From Corinectria fuckeliana (taxonomy: Eukaryota; Ascomycota; Sordariomycetes; Hypocreales; Nectriaceae): a stretch of 64,000 bases of DNA. The stretch spans positions 1-64,000 of the forward strand of contig WPDH01000039.1 in the NCBI GenBank assembly GCA_019137255.1. The letters run 5' to 3'. This document shows positions 24,888 to 37,491 of the stretch, in pieces (position 1 is the stretch's first letter; every line of letters starts with the position of its first letter). Under the pieces are notes generated by a model, which worked only from the letters and a program-made list of their open reading frames with translations, made no database searches and had not been told where the DNA came from. The position numbers and the translations under genes are program-made.

Positions 24888-25023
24888 TAAAACTAGTGTG
24901 TTAGCATAAGTGGTTATATTTGCTATATCTCTCTACCTGCTACAGACCCTTGTGTCCTCTGACACAACATGTCCACTAGCGCCTACTAGCTTAGTAATAT
25001 ACTTGGCCAAATTACCTCCCACA
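24888..25023 (-). repeat. Right LTR (5' LTR in element orientation)
   Basis: In element orientation it begins TGTGGGAGGTAATTTGGCC and ends CTAGTTTTA. It differs from the left copy at about 14 positions, all of them transitions. The sequence immediately inside, where a tRNA primer-binding site should be, is itself RIP-mutated and was not matched to a tRNA. Confidence 0.88.
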
Positions 25024-25027
25024 GAGC
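25024..25027. repeat. Target-site duplication, right copy (GAGC)
   Basis: Partner of 16487-16490. It supports insertion of the whole element as one unit. Confidence 0.6.
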
Positions 25028-26327
25028 CCGAATCCGGTTGTGGCTGGTGCGACGGATGATCCGCGTAACTTTGCGCATGATCTGTGTATACGAACTAACA
25101 GGTGCGCAATCCTTGCGGGTTGCAATGCAATGCAATGCTGGACGAGCGGTTGGAGACATCGGACGATGGCTGGGCCTCTAGGTAGGTAGGTAGTCAGTCG
25201 CGATGATGCATAAGTAGGCAATCGATCATGTTCCCTCTACTGCTGCCTTGTGTCCCCGACAGATGTTACACATTTTCGAGGCACTTTACACGACTCATAA
25301 AGAGCAACTAGCTTAAGTTACCTCGTGACGATTTAAAGACCCTGAAAATCAGGCAACTAGGCCTACCATCTCTCCCATCCTTCTAAAAGATGACGTACTC
25401 CGCCCCACGATTAAGTACGATCCCGACTTGGATCCTCAGCTTAAGACTTTAGCAGCTGTCAAAGACAGTCGAATACACCCAGCATCTGCCCCAATCCTGT
25501 AGTATATTGTAAATCTATCCATCTGCTTCTTACAATCTAGATTAGCTTTGCTTCCCCAAGGGGCCACCATCGTCCGCCCTTTCTAAGTAGGTAATGATTC
25601 GTTGTGATTTTACCAGAACCAGTATTTCGCAGTCTACATAGTACTAGGAAGGCTTTCACCAATACGTCATTTCATCAAATGATGCTAAAACCGGTAGACT
25701 AAATTTAATTCACATCACACTTCTCGTAGCGGTGGCTGTCGTAAGATACTGGTCTGTTTCAGCAGTCATTGCCTATAATGTAGGTCTATATGGATGCCTA
25801 TAGCCACGGTTGTCGCGGGGAACTGGACTCTCTGGTTTGATCGGTCCGTCGTCTATCTTCGTCATCCAGTCTTGAAGATGCCTGGGGTTTGGCGGCCAAC
25901 ACCACGAGCCAATCGCAGTCTCGTTGTCTGACATAGTCCTCGGTTCCATGCAAGGCCTGGCCATCTCCGTCGTCTCGGAGCCACCCCCGGGTTCAAATCA
26001 CAGGCCGTAATTCCACGCATCCGAAAACTCCGAACTCCCACCATCGCCTTCTCTGCCATGGTCCGCCACGTCACCAGGGGCGGATCTCTTGTTCAGCCCA
26101 TGGCTTTTAATAAGCTGCGCAATGGGAGAGAGGCGCCACTCAGATATTTTGTGTGGGTATAGTCCTCTTCAGCGGCTTCGTGATGTACGCAGTCAGCAGC
26201 AGATGGCACCGAGCATCACGAGCCCTCCACCAAGGTTGGCTGGTTTTCCGCCACCTCCGAGGCCAATGGAAATCCCTATCGCCTCTGGCCTAGACTAGAC
26301 TTTTCTAGAATTAAGAACGTCGATTGC
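25028..26327. other. Region between the retrotransposon and IMP4, no recognised gene
   Basis: About 1.3 kb of normal composition. A TAGGTAGGTAGGTAG tract lies at about 25179-25194. Open frames at 25773-26298 are short and without family resemblance. The end nearest 26327 should be the IMP4 3' UTR. Confidence 0.45.
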
Positions 26328-27286
26328 TCAGAGATAATTCTTCTTCTTGGCCGTTCGCGTGTACTGCGTTAGATGCCACTCAACATCGCCATTCTTGTTC
26401 TCCAAGGTGCCGCTTCGAATTTCAAATGGTCTCATCGTCATTCGCGGACCAACCTCAGCTAGCTCGACGCTGTCATAGCCTGTGCGTACGAAGACGTGGT
26501 GCCTCATCTCGATGCTGTCCTCAATATTCTTGAATGTTACAACTCGGTTGCCGACCTTGTTCTTGGCGGTGATGGCCTCTCTGGGCGGGAAGGCGTGCTT
26601 CAGTACCTTGACAATCCGCTCTCCCAGCGGAGAGGTGAACCCATCAAAGATAAGATGCGGATACGACTCGCTCACGGTTCCTCGAACGCTTCCCGGGATG
26701 TCGTGGCGCAGGACAACATTATGCAACGAGAAAGAAACCGTAGGTCCGTGAGGGAAATGCGACAAGGTGAGTGCAGTAGGGGTACCACGATGCTCATGGA
26801 GGAGCACGACGTCGGACAGGCCAGCAGACTGGGCGGATCGCACCAGGTCGGGTAAGATGAGGTTTCCGCGGTTAAGGCGAACAGAGGTGGGCAGAAGAAG
26901 TCTGATTTCCTTTGCGAAAGCAGCCAGTCTTGCAGAGGGGTCGCGGGATGTCGTTACAAGAACTCGGGGGTCGACGATGCCGGACAGCTGAGCGTACTCG
27001 TCATCGAGGTCAAGCTGCTCGTTCGTGGTGAGGTCGGGTCGTGACTCGTCATACTGGTAGTCCTTGCGTAGAGCCTTGTCGTCTGCGATCGTAGGATCCA
27101 ATGGCTTTCCAGATGCCAGGGACGATCTCAACTTGGCCCTCTTCTCGCTGATCTCGGCGTCTCGCAGCAGGAGAGCTCGTCGGTAGAGATAGTCGCGCCG
27201 TTGGCGCGCTTGTTTGCGCTGCACACGAGAATGTTAGTAAGACATAGGCCGCGGAGTCAATTGTTTCATGTGCGACTCACAATCAT
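26328..27286 (-). CDS. IMP4: U3 snoRNP protein IMP4 (Brix domain)
   Basis: The coding sequence is a 6-base first exon (27286-27281, ATG ATT), a 62-bp intron (GTGAGT...GTGCAG) and a main exon 27218-26328, 298 residues in total. The junction yields MIRKQARQRRDYLYRRAL, the conserved N-terminus of the family. The Brix domain starts at about residue 85 with DPRVLVTTSRDPSARL and includes LNRGNLILPDLV, HEHRGTPTALTLSHFPHGPT and LIFDGFTSPLGERIV. The C-terminus EVGPRMTMRPFEIRSGTLEN and DVEWHLTQYTRTAKKKNYL match yeast Imp4 closely. Imp4 binds the U3 snoRNA with Imp3 and Mpp10 in the small-subunit processome in the nucleolus, needed for 18S rRNA maturation. It is divergent from UPF1 with about 600 bp between starts. 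Confidence 0.95.
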
Positions 27287-27884
27287 GATCAATGCAAGAA
27301 ATATGCGCACTTCAAAAAACTTGACCTCAGTGAACTGATGGTCTTGAATTTTTCGGGCAGTAATTACAAGAAAAAAGTTACCTTATCGGCCACCCTCGAT
27401 AACGCGGCTGCCTATCACGTGGGCGCAAAATGTCCCACCAAACTCCGCCAGCAAGAGGGTCCAGTTGCTCATCCATCGATATCTCTGCTTCACCAGAAAG
27501 TCGAATTCTGACTACCATCCTTGGTGCTATACGATCTTGAGGACCAGTAGTACCGTTCTTTTCGCCCGATCCCCTCTCGCAGCCAGCCACGATTTCTTCC
27601 CGGCGCATCCTTCTTCGCGATGATGTGACCCTCACCAGCCACTTGCAACCCCAATTTCTTTCCCAATCCGACCCGAGTCGCCACGAGGCTTCATAAGCGG
27701 GACTATTTCGAGAGACCAACAGCTGTAGGTGAGTCGCGCTCCTTTTGCCGGCTTTGAAGGGGCTTCTTGAGGGCTGCCCTCACCTCCAGCGTGACCGCCA
27801 CCTTGGCGCGCGGGGCATCTAGGTTCTAATAACACTTGCAGGAAAACCCTACCAGCCGACACGAATTTACATTACTACACCAAC
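27287..27884. promoter_or_regulatory. Bidirectional promoter region IMP4/UPF1
   Basis: Only 598 bp separate the start codons of two divergent RNA-metabolism genes, so the regulatory sequence is shared or adjacent. No specific binding site is claimed. Small open frames on the minus strand here lack family resemblance. Confidence 0.5.
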
Positions 27885-30800
27885 ATGGAGGGCGCTTTCA
27901 CCCATGTCGGGAACCATCTGATATCCGATTCTGCCGCCGCCATCAAAGCCGGAGCCGACGACCTGTCCGCGATCGACCCCGATGAGAGCTTGCTCTATGG
28001 CAAATACCCAGATCGGAGTGGCCGTCGCCGAGCCGATGACGATGACAACCAGACTGAGGCCTACGAAGAGGACGAAAATGACAGTTTGAACAGTGTGCCA
28101 GTCGATGGCTTGACCGGGCTGAAGTTGAAAGGACCAGAGGAGGAGAAGGAGCTTCCGGCTCACGCTTGCGCGTAGGTGCCACAAGTCAGAAGCCACGCGA
28201 AACCCGCTGACGTTCGTCGACAGATACTGCGGAATCCACTCGCCGGGTTGCGTGGTAAAGTGCCTCACTTGCAACAAGTGGTTCTGCAGCGCTCGTGGTA
28301 ACGGAACCTCAACCCACATCGTAAACCACCTCGTGCGAGCTCGCCACAAGGAGGTTCAGCTTCACCCCGAGTCGACCCTAGGCGATACCGTGCTCGAATG
28401 TTACAACTGCGGTACGAAGAATGCATTTCTTCTCGGTTTCATTCCTGCCAAGTCTGACACCGTCGTTGTCCTCCTTTGCCGACAGCCGTGTGCCGCAAAC
28501 ACCTCAAACAAGGACATGAACTGGGATACATCGAGATGGCAGCCACTTATCGAGGAACGAGCCTTCTTGCCATGGCTGGTTGCCACACCGTCCGATGCCG
28601 AGCAGCTCCGAGCACGCCACTTGACCCCGAACATGATTGCGAAGCTGGAGGAGATGTGGAAGATCGATTCCAAGGCCACTGTGGTTGATCTCGAGAAGGC
28701 CTCCAACATCGACGATGACCCTCATCCCGTTCTCCTGAACTATGATGATCCCTACCACTACCAAAATATCTTTGGACCCTTGGTCAAGATGGAGTCCGAC
28801 TACGACAAGAAACTCAAGGAGGCCCAGTCTGAGGATGGCCTTACTGTGCGCTGGGATTATGGTCTGAACAACAAGCACCTCGTTAGCTTCAACCTGCACA
28901 AGATTGAGTCCGGAGACGTCAAGCTCGCCGTTGGTGATGAGATGCGACTTCGATATAAGGGAGAACTCCGATCGCCTTGGGAGGGTGTTGGATACGTCAT
29001 CAAGATCCCCAACAACCAGTCCGACGAGGTCACTCTGGAGCTGCGCAAGACCGGGAACGAGAAGCTGGTGCCGATCGATCTCTCGCACAACTTCTCCGCC
29101 GACTATGTCTGGAAGGCTACCTCTTACGACCGCATGCAATTAGCCATGAAGACATTTGCCGTCGATGACATGAGCGTTTCTGGATACATCTTCCACACTC
29201 TGCTAGGCCACGAAGTTCAACTGCAGCCTATGAAGACGAACCTCCCTAAGAAATGGTCCGTCCCCGGCCTCCCTGACCTCAACCCCAGCCAGGTTGGTGC
29301 CATCAAGGCAGTCCTCCAGAAGCCCCTAAGTCTCATTCAAGGTCCTCCCGGCACCGGAAAGACTGTTACTTCTGCCACCATCATTTATCACCTTGCCAAG
29401 ATGAGCAATGGCCAGGTCCTGGTTTGTGCCCCGTCCAACGTTGCAGTTGATCAGCTTTGTGAGCGTGTTCACCGCACCGGCCTCAAGGTTGTTCGTCTGA
29501 CGGCCAAGTCCCGCGAGGATGTCGAGTCTTCAGTCAGCTTCTTAGCCCTGCACGAGCAGGTCCGCATGTCGGAACACAACAGCGAGCTAGTAAAGCTTTC
29601 TCAGCTGAAGACCGAGTTGGGCGAACTATCGAGCCAGGACGAGAAGAAGTTCAAGCAGCTCACCAAGGCCGCCGAGCGAGATATCCTCAACAACGCTGAC
29701 GTCGTCTGCTGTACCTGCGTTGGTGCAGGCGACCCGCGTCTGTCTAAGATGAAGTTCCGCAACGTCCTGATCGACGAGTCGACTCAATCCGCCGAACCCG
29801 AGTGTATGATTCCGCTTGTCCTCGGTTGCAAGCAAGTCGTTTTGGTTGGTGATCATAAACAACTTGGCCCAGTCATCATGAACAAGAAAGCTGCCAAGGC
29901 TGGCCTTAACCAGTCACTCTTCGAGCGCCTTGTTAACCTGAAGCTCTCCCCCATCCGGCTCAACATCCAGTATCGTATGCACCCCTGTCTCTCTGAGTTT
30001 CCCTCGAACATGTTCTACGAAGGGACCCTGCAGAACGGTGTTACGCATGAAAACCGTCTGAGGAAGGACGTTGATTTCCCTTGGCCCGTCGCCGAGATGC
30101 CTATGATGTTCTGGTCCAACCTGGGACATGAGGAGATCTCAGCTTCGGGAACTTCGTACCTCAACAGAACTGAAGCCTCGAACGTCGAAAAGGCCGTCAC
30201 CAGATTCTTCAAGGCTGGAGTAAAACCGGCCGACATTGGAGTCATCACTCCATACGAGGGTCAGAGGAGCTACATCGTGACTACAATGCAGAACTCGGGT
30301 ACCTACAAGAAGGAGTTCTACAAGGAAGTGGAGGTTGCGTCGGTCGACGCCTTCCAGGGACGTGAGAAGGACTTTATCGTCCTTTCATGTGTCAGATCCA
30401 ACGACAACCAGGGCATTGGTTTCTTGTCTGATCCCCGCCGCCTCAACGTCGCCCTGACTCGAGCCAAGTATGGTCTCGTCATCCTTGGAAACCCCAAGGT
30501 GCTGTCCAAGCACGAGCTGTGGCACAACCTGCTCGTACATTTCAAGGACCGTAAGTGCTTCATCGAAGGCCCCTTGACCAACTTGCAGGCTTGCTTGCTG
30601 CAGTTCAGCCGCCCCAAGGTCAGCTACCGCCAGAAGAACAACCAGCAGTCACTGTTTGCTGCCCAGAATAACAACAACCATAACAGCGGCAACAACAACT
30701 TCGCCAACGGACGTTACAATGCCCCCCCATCAGGCCGTGACTTCGACCTTGGTTCCATGGTTTCTTACATTCCTGACGATGTGTCCTCGATTCACGGCTC

Positions 30801-31218
30801 CGCTTTTGGAGGCGCCTCTCTCAACAGCGCGTTCCCGCCCATGTTCTCGAGCTTCACGCCTGACCAGTGGCCGGGGCTGCCTGGAGTTGCTGCCCCAGGA
30901 CGTGGAGGCAAGGGTCGCGGCCGTGCTACGGAGAGTATCGCCGGCGAGAGCGTCGCGAATTCGGAGTTTACGGATGCATCAGCGAGCGTAATCGGCGGCA
31001 AGGGCGTGGGACAAGGCGGCGTCAGTCTTGGGGCTGGGCTCCACGACGCAGTGACGGGGATGCGTCCTGTCTCGTACAGCCAGAGCGACCGTCTCAAGCA
31101 GTATGTGGAGAGCAGCGGTCGAATTGCTCCCGGACACGGATTTGGACGACGGTACGACGACGATGAGAAGAGCATTAGCACGGCCTTCCATAGCCAGATC
31201 GGCGGGGGATACGACTGA
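27885..31218 (+). CDS. UPF1: RNA helicase UPF1/NAM7 (nonsense-mediated decay)
   Basis: Exons 27885-28171 and 28224-31218 encode about 1,093 residues. The intron splits the Cys/His-rich domain right at its start ([24 protein letters not shown]), and CYNCGTKN follows. This domain binds UPF2. The SF1 helicase core shows Walker A GPPGTGKT (about residue 465), motif Ia [15 protein letters not shown]-type box DEST, motif [14 protein letters not shown], motif IV QYRMHP, motif [21 protein letters not shown] and motif [14 protein letters not shown] Gly/Asn/Ser-rich tail with an SQ dipeptide (SYSQSDR) follows. UPF1 scans terminating ribosomes and commits mRNAs with premature stops to decay in the cytoplasm. 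Gene length and motif order are complete, with no sign of damage. Confidence 0.98.
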
Positions 31219-32863
31219 ACGACGACGTAAGCGCTACGAGTAGGCGATGACAACAAATTTTGCATCCCACGGGCTCTGCAGCAGGACTTGCTCCCGCCGG
31301 ATCACCAAGCGCGGCCGGCAAGTGGTCTGTTGTCCCCCAAGCGCCTTGTCGTCAAGGCCAACGCGGTCAAGCCAGACCAAACCACAGAGACGGTCTCGTG
31401 TCCGACGCTGGACCGCGCCTGGACGGATACGTCCGGACAGGGAGACACTGGTGTCGCGTGCTAGCGACCAAACCCACGATGGCCATCGGGGTCGTATCGG
31501 CCCGCTAGATGCAGATTGTCTTGATATTCACAGCATTGTAGTAGCAAGGAGGAGGGGAGGGCGGAGAGGAGAAGATAGGAGAAGAGAGGAGAGGAGAGGG
31601 GAGAGAAATTCGGAGAGACGAGGTTGTCGCGAGAGTCCGGAGATGGGACGGCAAAGGACGATGGATGAAAGATGAAGCTTCCCCGAGGGAGGTCCGTGAG
31701 CGTGGTGCTGGCAGAGACGCAAAGCAGGTAGCTTTGCGGATGCCGGGCTGCAGGATCCTCTCGAGACTTCGGACGGGGGTGCTTGCTTTCAGAGCCGTGA
31801 TTTTTAGTCGGACAGTAGTCACTCATTTAGACGCAGAAGAAACAAACGTAGCCATTCCTTTAAAGCCAGTTTAAAAGTAGACGGTGCCAATTTAAAGTTA
31901 ATGTTGACGATTAGGCTTGGGAACCCTATAGTAGTGGTGTTTTTTTTTTCAACTAAGGTACATACTCGCTGTGTGTCCTTCCAAGATGCATTGTACGGAC
32001 TTAGCTCTTTGATGGATGGTGATGATTGGGGAGGGGAGCCATTCACACATACCTAGATCTAGATGTGAGCCTGGATGTTAGATACCTTACCTATCAATCT
32101 ACGATCTTACCGAGCCATTGGGGTCAGGATGAGGCGGACAGGCCCCAGGGCAGCCTTGCGGCGTCCGTTAGCACGCTCCGCTACTAGATAGATTAGACAC
32201 TACGTATGTAATCTAGGTAGGCAGACAAGTACTATGTAGGTAGCATCCATACCTAGCACAGGCCGAAGTCCCCCTCCCAAACTCCCAAGAATGACGGATC
32301 CGTGGATCCCAGCCAATCAATTGCGGCTGTTTTCCCCCCGACATTCCGCGTACATCCGGTGCCACTGTGCCATTTTTAGGCGACTTTCACAGGGGCTGGG
32401 TGCTGCACCGTGCGCTGCAGGGGGACTCGTGTACACCTAAGGAAGGAGGACGCGTCCCAATGGAGTAACTGCGTTCACACGGTCCGGCCGGCATGAATGA
32501 CGCCCACCCACGGCCAAGACATGCACCTCCTCCCTAATTCCCTAATCCTATTAATTCCATCTGGAGGCGTCGAGGGAGGCTGCGCACACGTTTGGGTTTC
32601 TCTTTCCCTTCGTCCTCCGTCGTCTCCGGTCGTCGTCTCCGGTTGTCGTCTCTCTCTCGTCTTCGTCTATCTAAGTGCTCCATTTTCCGTCAGCCGTGCC
32701 CTCCGGTCCCTCCGTGCCCTCCTCCGTGCCCTCCGGTCCGTAAGGCAATATCTTCTACCTTGCCCTTACCTACTAGATCGATCGCAACCCGTCCCAGACT
32801 TTCAGGCTCTAGAGCATCAACTCGCCGCTGCCCGTACCCTCTTTCTCGTAGTATGCGCCCGTC
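31219..32863. other. Long intergenic region between UPF1 and the GH47 gene
   Basis: About 1.6 kb. Nearest UPF1 is a purine-rich GGAGAG-type tract (about 31545-31620). Further on are short ACCTAG/TAGG-type words (about 32050, 32215-32260) and a pyrimidine-rich stretch (about 32600-32760) before the mannosidase start. A 173-codon frame at 32497-33018 overlaps the mannosidase out of frame and is not supported. Confidence 0.45.
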
Positions 32864-34615
<1,752 letters not shown>

Positions 34616-35277
34616 GGTTCAGAGTGCAACATGCAGAGAGCATTGAGTGATAGCCCCGGGTTGGGTGTGGACCTTTTGTTTTGGATACCCAGGAACATGA
34701 CATTTATCCGCAAGGCTGGTTTTACTACACGGTGTAGCATGGCCATGGGAATGAAGGCTGTTGTTGGTCTGACACGATGTGAAGCGCCGCTGATACAATT
34801 GTTGTTTCCTAAAGATGCTCCACACAGGAGAATATCCACGACTTTGGCTACAGGATAGCCTGATCGTGAAGGGTAGCGCAGTGGGTACAAGAATCTACTC
34901 AAAGTTAGAGAGGAGGAGTTTAGAGTATAACGGCGCCTGATGGGAATGGGGCGTACACTGGGTTTCGCGTTCTCAATGCTCTAGTCAGTTCGCTATGGCA
35001 TACAACCAGCCACTCTGTCCCATGGGTAGTTATGTGTATGTGATATGAGCAAACTGGTATCTATATGCTTTACAACGAACCCGAAGCCTGTCTCGGCCTT
35101 AATGCAAGGTACGTGACAAACTTAAATACTAGTGAGATCTGCTCTTCTTGCTTTCCCGTTCCCCTTTTTCCTCTCACATAGACAAGAAAAAAATAAAATC
35201 AGCGCTGATGCTCTTTTTAGCACTTACTTCCTACGATTCTACGCTGTCTGCGCTTAAATAACCGACAAACCCGAGCC
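34616..35277. other. Intergenic region, GH47 gene to APH-family gene
   Basis: About 660 bp with no recognised gene. The last 150 bp before 35278 contain pyrimidine-rich and A-rich tracts as usual for fungal promoters. Confidence 0.45.
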
Positions 35278-36099
35278 ATGGCCGACCCGTCAATCAATGG
35301 CAGCCTCAGGGCTCGAATCCTTACGATCATCACCGTTAGAGTCTTGACTCATCCGTACCTGCAACGGCTCTGGAAACATCTAGGAGGGGTTCTTTTCGTG
35401 TCCAGGTTTTGCATTAAGATTAGGCCATCTGAAAACTTGGCCGAGGCGCACACCATGCAATTCCTCGCACACCACACTTCGATCCCAGTCCCGAAGATTC
35501 ACTGCGCCTTCATATATCAAGGACGATCATATACTGTCATGGAGAGAATTATTGGAGAAAGAGCCGGGCAAGCTTGGGTACAGCGACCAGAAAAGTCCAG
35601 AGGAAAGATCCTTGATCAACTCAGCAGCATCGTTCTACAGCTTCGCGCTGTTAGTCCCCCAAATGATGTCGGGGTTGCCAATATTCTCGGGGGTCCCATA
35701 TATGATGCTCGTCTGCCTGGGGAGTCATTCCGGGGTCCGTTCAGGACAGTGGACGATTTCCATAAGTCACTTCGGAACGGTATGGTATTAGAGGGCCATC
35801 CTGGCGTGCCTAGCGACCTACAAGAGCTAGCTGCGTTCCACAAGCAGGCGTGCTCTAAGCCTGTTCTTACGCATGGCGAGCTGAGCAGCTTGAACGTCTT
35901 AGTGCGCGGTGATAAAGTGGTTGGAATCATTGACTGGGAAACCGCAGGATGGTTTCCTCCATACTGGGAATACATATGTGCCTGGAATGTCAACCCACAG
36001 AACGAATTTTGGCGGCAAGAAGTGGATAAGTTTTTGGCACCGATGCAACACGAGTTGAGGATGGAAAGTATTCGACGCAAGTATTTTGGTGATTTCTAG
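35278..36099 (+). CDS. Aminoglycoside phosphotransferase (APH)-family protein with HGE motif
   Basis: A single-exon gene of 273 residues. The layout is that of fungal APH/choline-kinase-like proteins: a short N-lobe with CIKIRPSENLAEAHTMQFLA (presumptive ATP-binding lysine) and IPVPKIHCAF, a hinge YTVMERIIGE, the catalytic loop LTHGELSSLNVLV at 35866-35904, and the metal-binding VVGIIDWETAGWFPPYWEY. The Brenner motif HGDxxxxN is here HGExxxxN: the catalytic aspartate position is glutamate (codon GAG at 35878-35880). These proteins are widely expanded in filamentous fungi with mostly unknown substrates, and antibiotic resistance should not be inferred. It may be a slow or inactive kinase. No intron is needed. 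It starts the accessory-looking stretch up to 42.6 kb. Confidence 0.85.
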   Translation: MADPSINGSLRARILTIITVRVLTHPYLQRLWKHLGGVLFVSRFCIKIRPSENLAEAHTMQFLAHHTSIPVPKIHCAFIYQGRSYTVMERIIGERAGQAWVQRPEKSRGKILDQLSSIVLQLRAVSPPNDVGVANILGGPIYDARLPGESFRGPFRTVDDFHKSLRNGMVLEGHPGVPSDLQELAAFHKQACSKPVLTHGELSSLNVLVRGDKVVGIIDWETAGWFPPYWEYICAWNVNPQNEFWRQEVDKFLAPMQHELRMESIRRKYFGDF

Positions 36100-36758
36100 A
36101 TGCCTATGTAGTCTTGGTAGGGTTATTGTTCGTGTCATGGGATGAGCTCTTGGCCTGATAGCATGTCCCAGGTTGCTGCTCTAGACTGGTCATACTGCCC
36201 CTGCCCATCAAATCGATGGTCGGCTTTCTTCTGCTCGACTTTTGGGCCGGTCACGAAGGCCCAATAATAACTGATCGCCTGTCAACACTTTAGTCTGGCC
36301 CGAACTGAATGGTACTAACGTGTCTTCTAGTCCTGGCATCTTGGGCGTTCCTCCCCGTGCGTACAGCGCAAGATAGAGGCGATCCTTATTTGAGGGCATG
36401 TTCGCGGAAGCGCCTGCACTTGAAAGCCTGATTTCTCAAAAGTGAGAGAGGTAAGGGAAAACAGACAAGCCAGCTTGCATTACCCTTCCTATACGTAGTA
36501 GGGAGGGTTAATTGGATTATTTATTATGAAAGGGTGAGCAAGGAACGACTGCGCGTTCCTTAGAAACCAGTCTTATTTATAGAGTACGATCCCAGCCCGT
36601 TGTGATGAGCAGCGCGTGGCTAGATGATTGTCGACTGAAGCTGCATGCAGACTGGGTGTACCCGAAGTTAGTCGCACCTGTCGGAGTGGACTACTGGTGG
36701 GAGGTTCATACGACGGCAAAGTCCTACTGCAACCAACACAGGCGGTGGCCCTGAATTC
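36100..36758. other. Intergenic region, no recognised gene
   Basis: About 660 bp after the APH-family gene. Short frames on the minus strand (36208-36399, 36573-36815) are not supported. Confidence 0.4.
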
Positions 36759-37408
36759 GTGAGCAATACGTCCGTGGTGACAGGCGACGACATGCCAGAA
36801 GGTCCTTTTACACATCCGCCCTCTCCGAAAGGATTAGAAGAAGAGGACTTCCGGGAGGGCCGCGGCCGAGCTCCCAACACTGATAAAGAGAGGACTCAAA
36901 GCCATCAACGGTCGAATTCCAACTTCAATGTCAACGTCAACACCCGCTTCCGGTCCAACGGCGACAGTGACGCACAAGGACACCAGGAGGGGCTGAAGCA
37001 TGGTATCCCCTCACGCCTATCGACCATCTCACCGGTCGGCGATCTCAAGGTAGCTTGCAGGTTCACTATTGTAAGCTTAAGGGTCACAGGGAGACTGAGT
37101 CGTCCGTGGTGCTCCCATACGAAGACCAACTAGCCGGAAAACTTCGGCGATCATGAAGGAATATCTACTATCCATATGAAGGTGACTCAGATGATCTGGA
37201 CGAGTCTGATGATAGCACAGAAGACGAAATCTACTTCCTAGTAGAACGTCTACTGGCCCGGGCAGAGAATGGCGATTTTCTCGTCCTGTGGTCCAAAGGG
37301 ACTACCACATGGGAGCTAAGGAGTCATTTCCAGAATCAGAAGTTACTTAAGGAGTTTCAGGATAGTTATCGTGGCTATGATGATGGAGTTGATATTCTCG
37401 ATACTTGA
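36759..37408 (+). pseudogene. Chromodomain-encoding fragment, probably decayed or mis-spliced gene
   Basis: The 3' part (37160-37408) encodes an acidic lead (GDSDDLDESDDSTEDE) and then a chromodomain-like segment: FLVERLLARAENGDFLVLW, then TTTWELRSHF, stopping with TGA at 37406. The same frame upstream (about 37046-37153) also looks coding (ESSVVLPYEDQLAGKLRR) but is cut by a TGA at 37154-37156. A different frame, open from 36759 to 37133, reads an Asn/Ser-rich segment and may be the N-terminal region. I could not join these by a consensus intron that keeps the chromodomain frame, so either an intron is missed or the gene is broken. Chromodomains bind methylated histone tails, and the fragment could also derive from a mobile element integrase. 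Confidence 0.5.
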
Positions 37409-37491
37409 ACTGTGTCTGGGACTCATCAATATCTGCTACATCGGCTAGGCCGTCCATCTGATGAGGACTCGTGGGTGCCCGAAGTGAGATC

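Larger units (their letters stand above)
16491..25023 (-). mobile_element. RIP-inactivated Ty3/gypsy-like LTR retrotransposon
   Basis: An 8,533-bp element lies on the minus strand between two 136-bp direct repeats (16491-16626 and 24888-25023) and is flanked by GAGC on both sides. The interior is extremely AT-rich. CpA, TpG and CpG are almost absent while TpA is abundant, which is the product of RIP. Decayed coding traces on the minus strand still read in order: reverse transcriptase with the YIDD box mutated to YINN (19198-19209), RNase H (about 18260-18470) and integrase (about 17450-17950). RT-RH-IN order is that of Ty3/gypsy elements rather than copia. Frequent TAG/TAA codons and the loss of catalytic aspartates make it non-functional. 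Gag should lie in the 20-24.8 kb part but was not identified. No intact open frame remains. Confidence 0.9.

Noticed and set aside
16491..25023. AT-rich block considered as centromere or mitochondrial insertion
   Set aside because: Paired LTRs, a target duplication and RT-RH-IN traces show a RIP-mutated retrotransposon.
35278..36099. Antibiotic-resistance role for the APH-family protein
   Set aside because: The family is broadly expanded in fungi with other or unknown substrates, and the altered HGE motif argues against assuming the classical activity.
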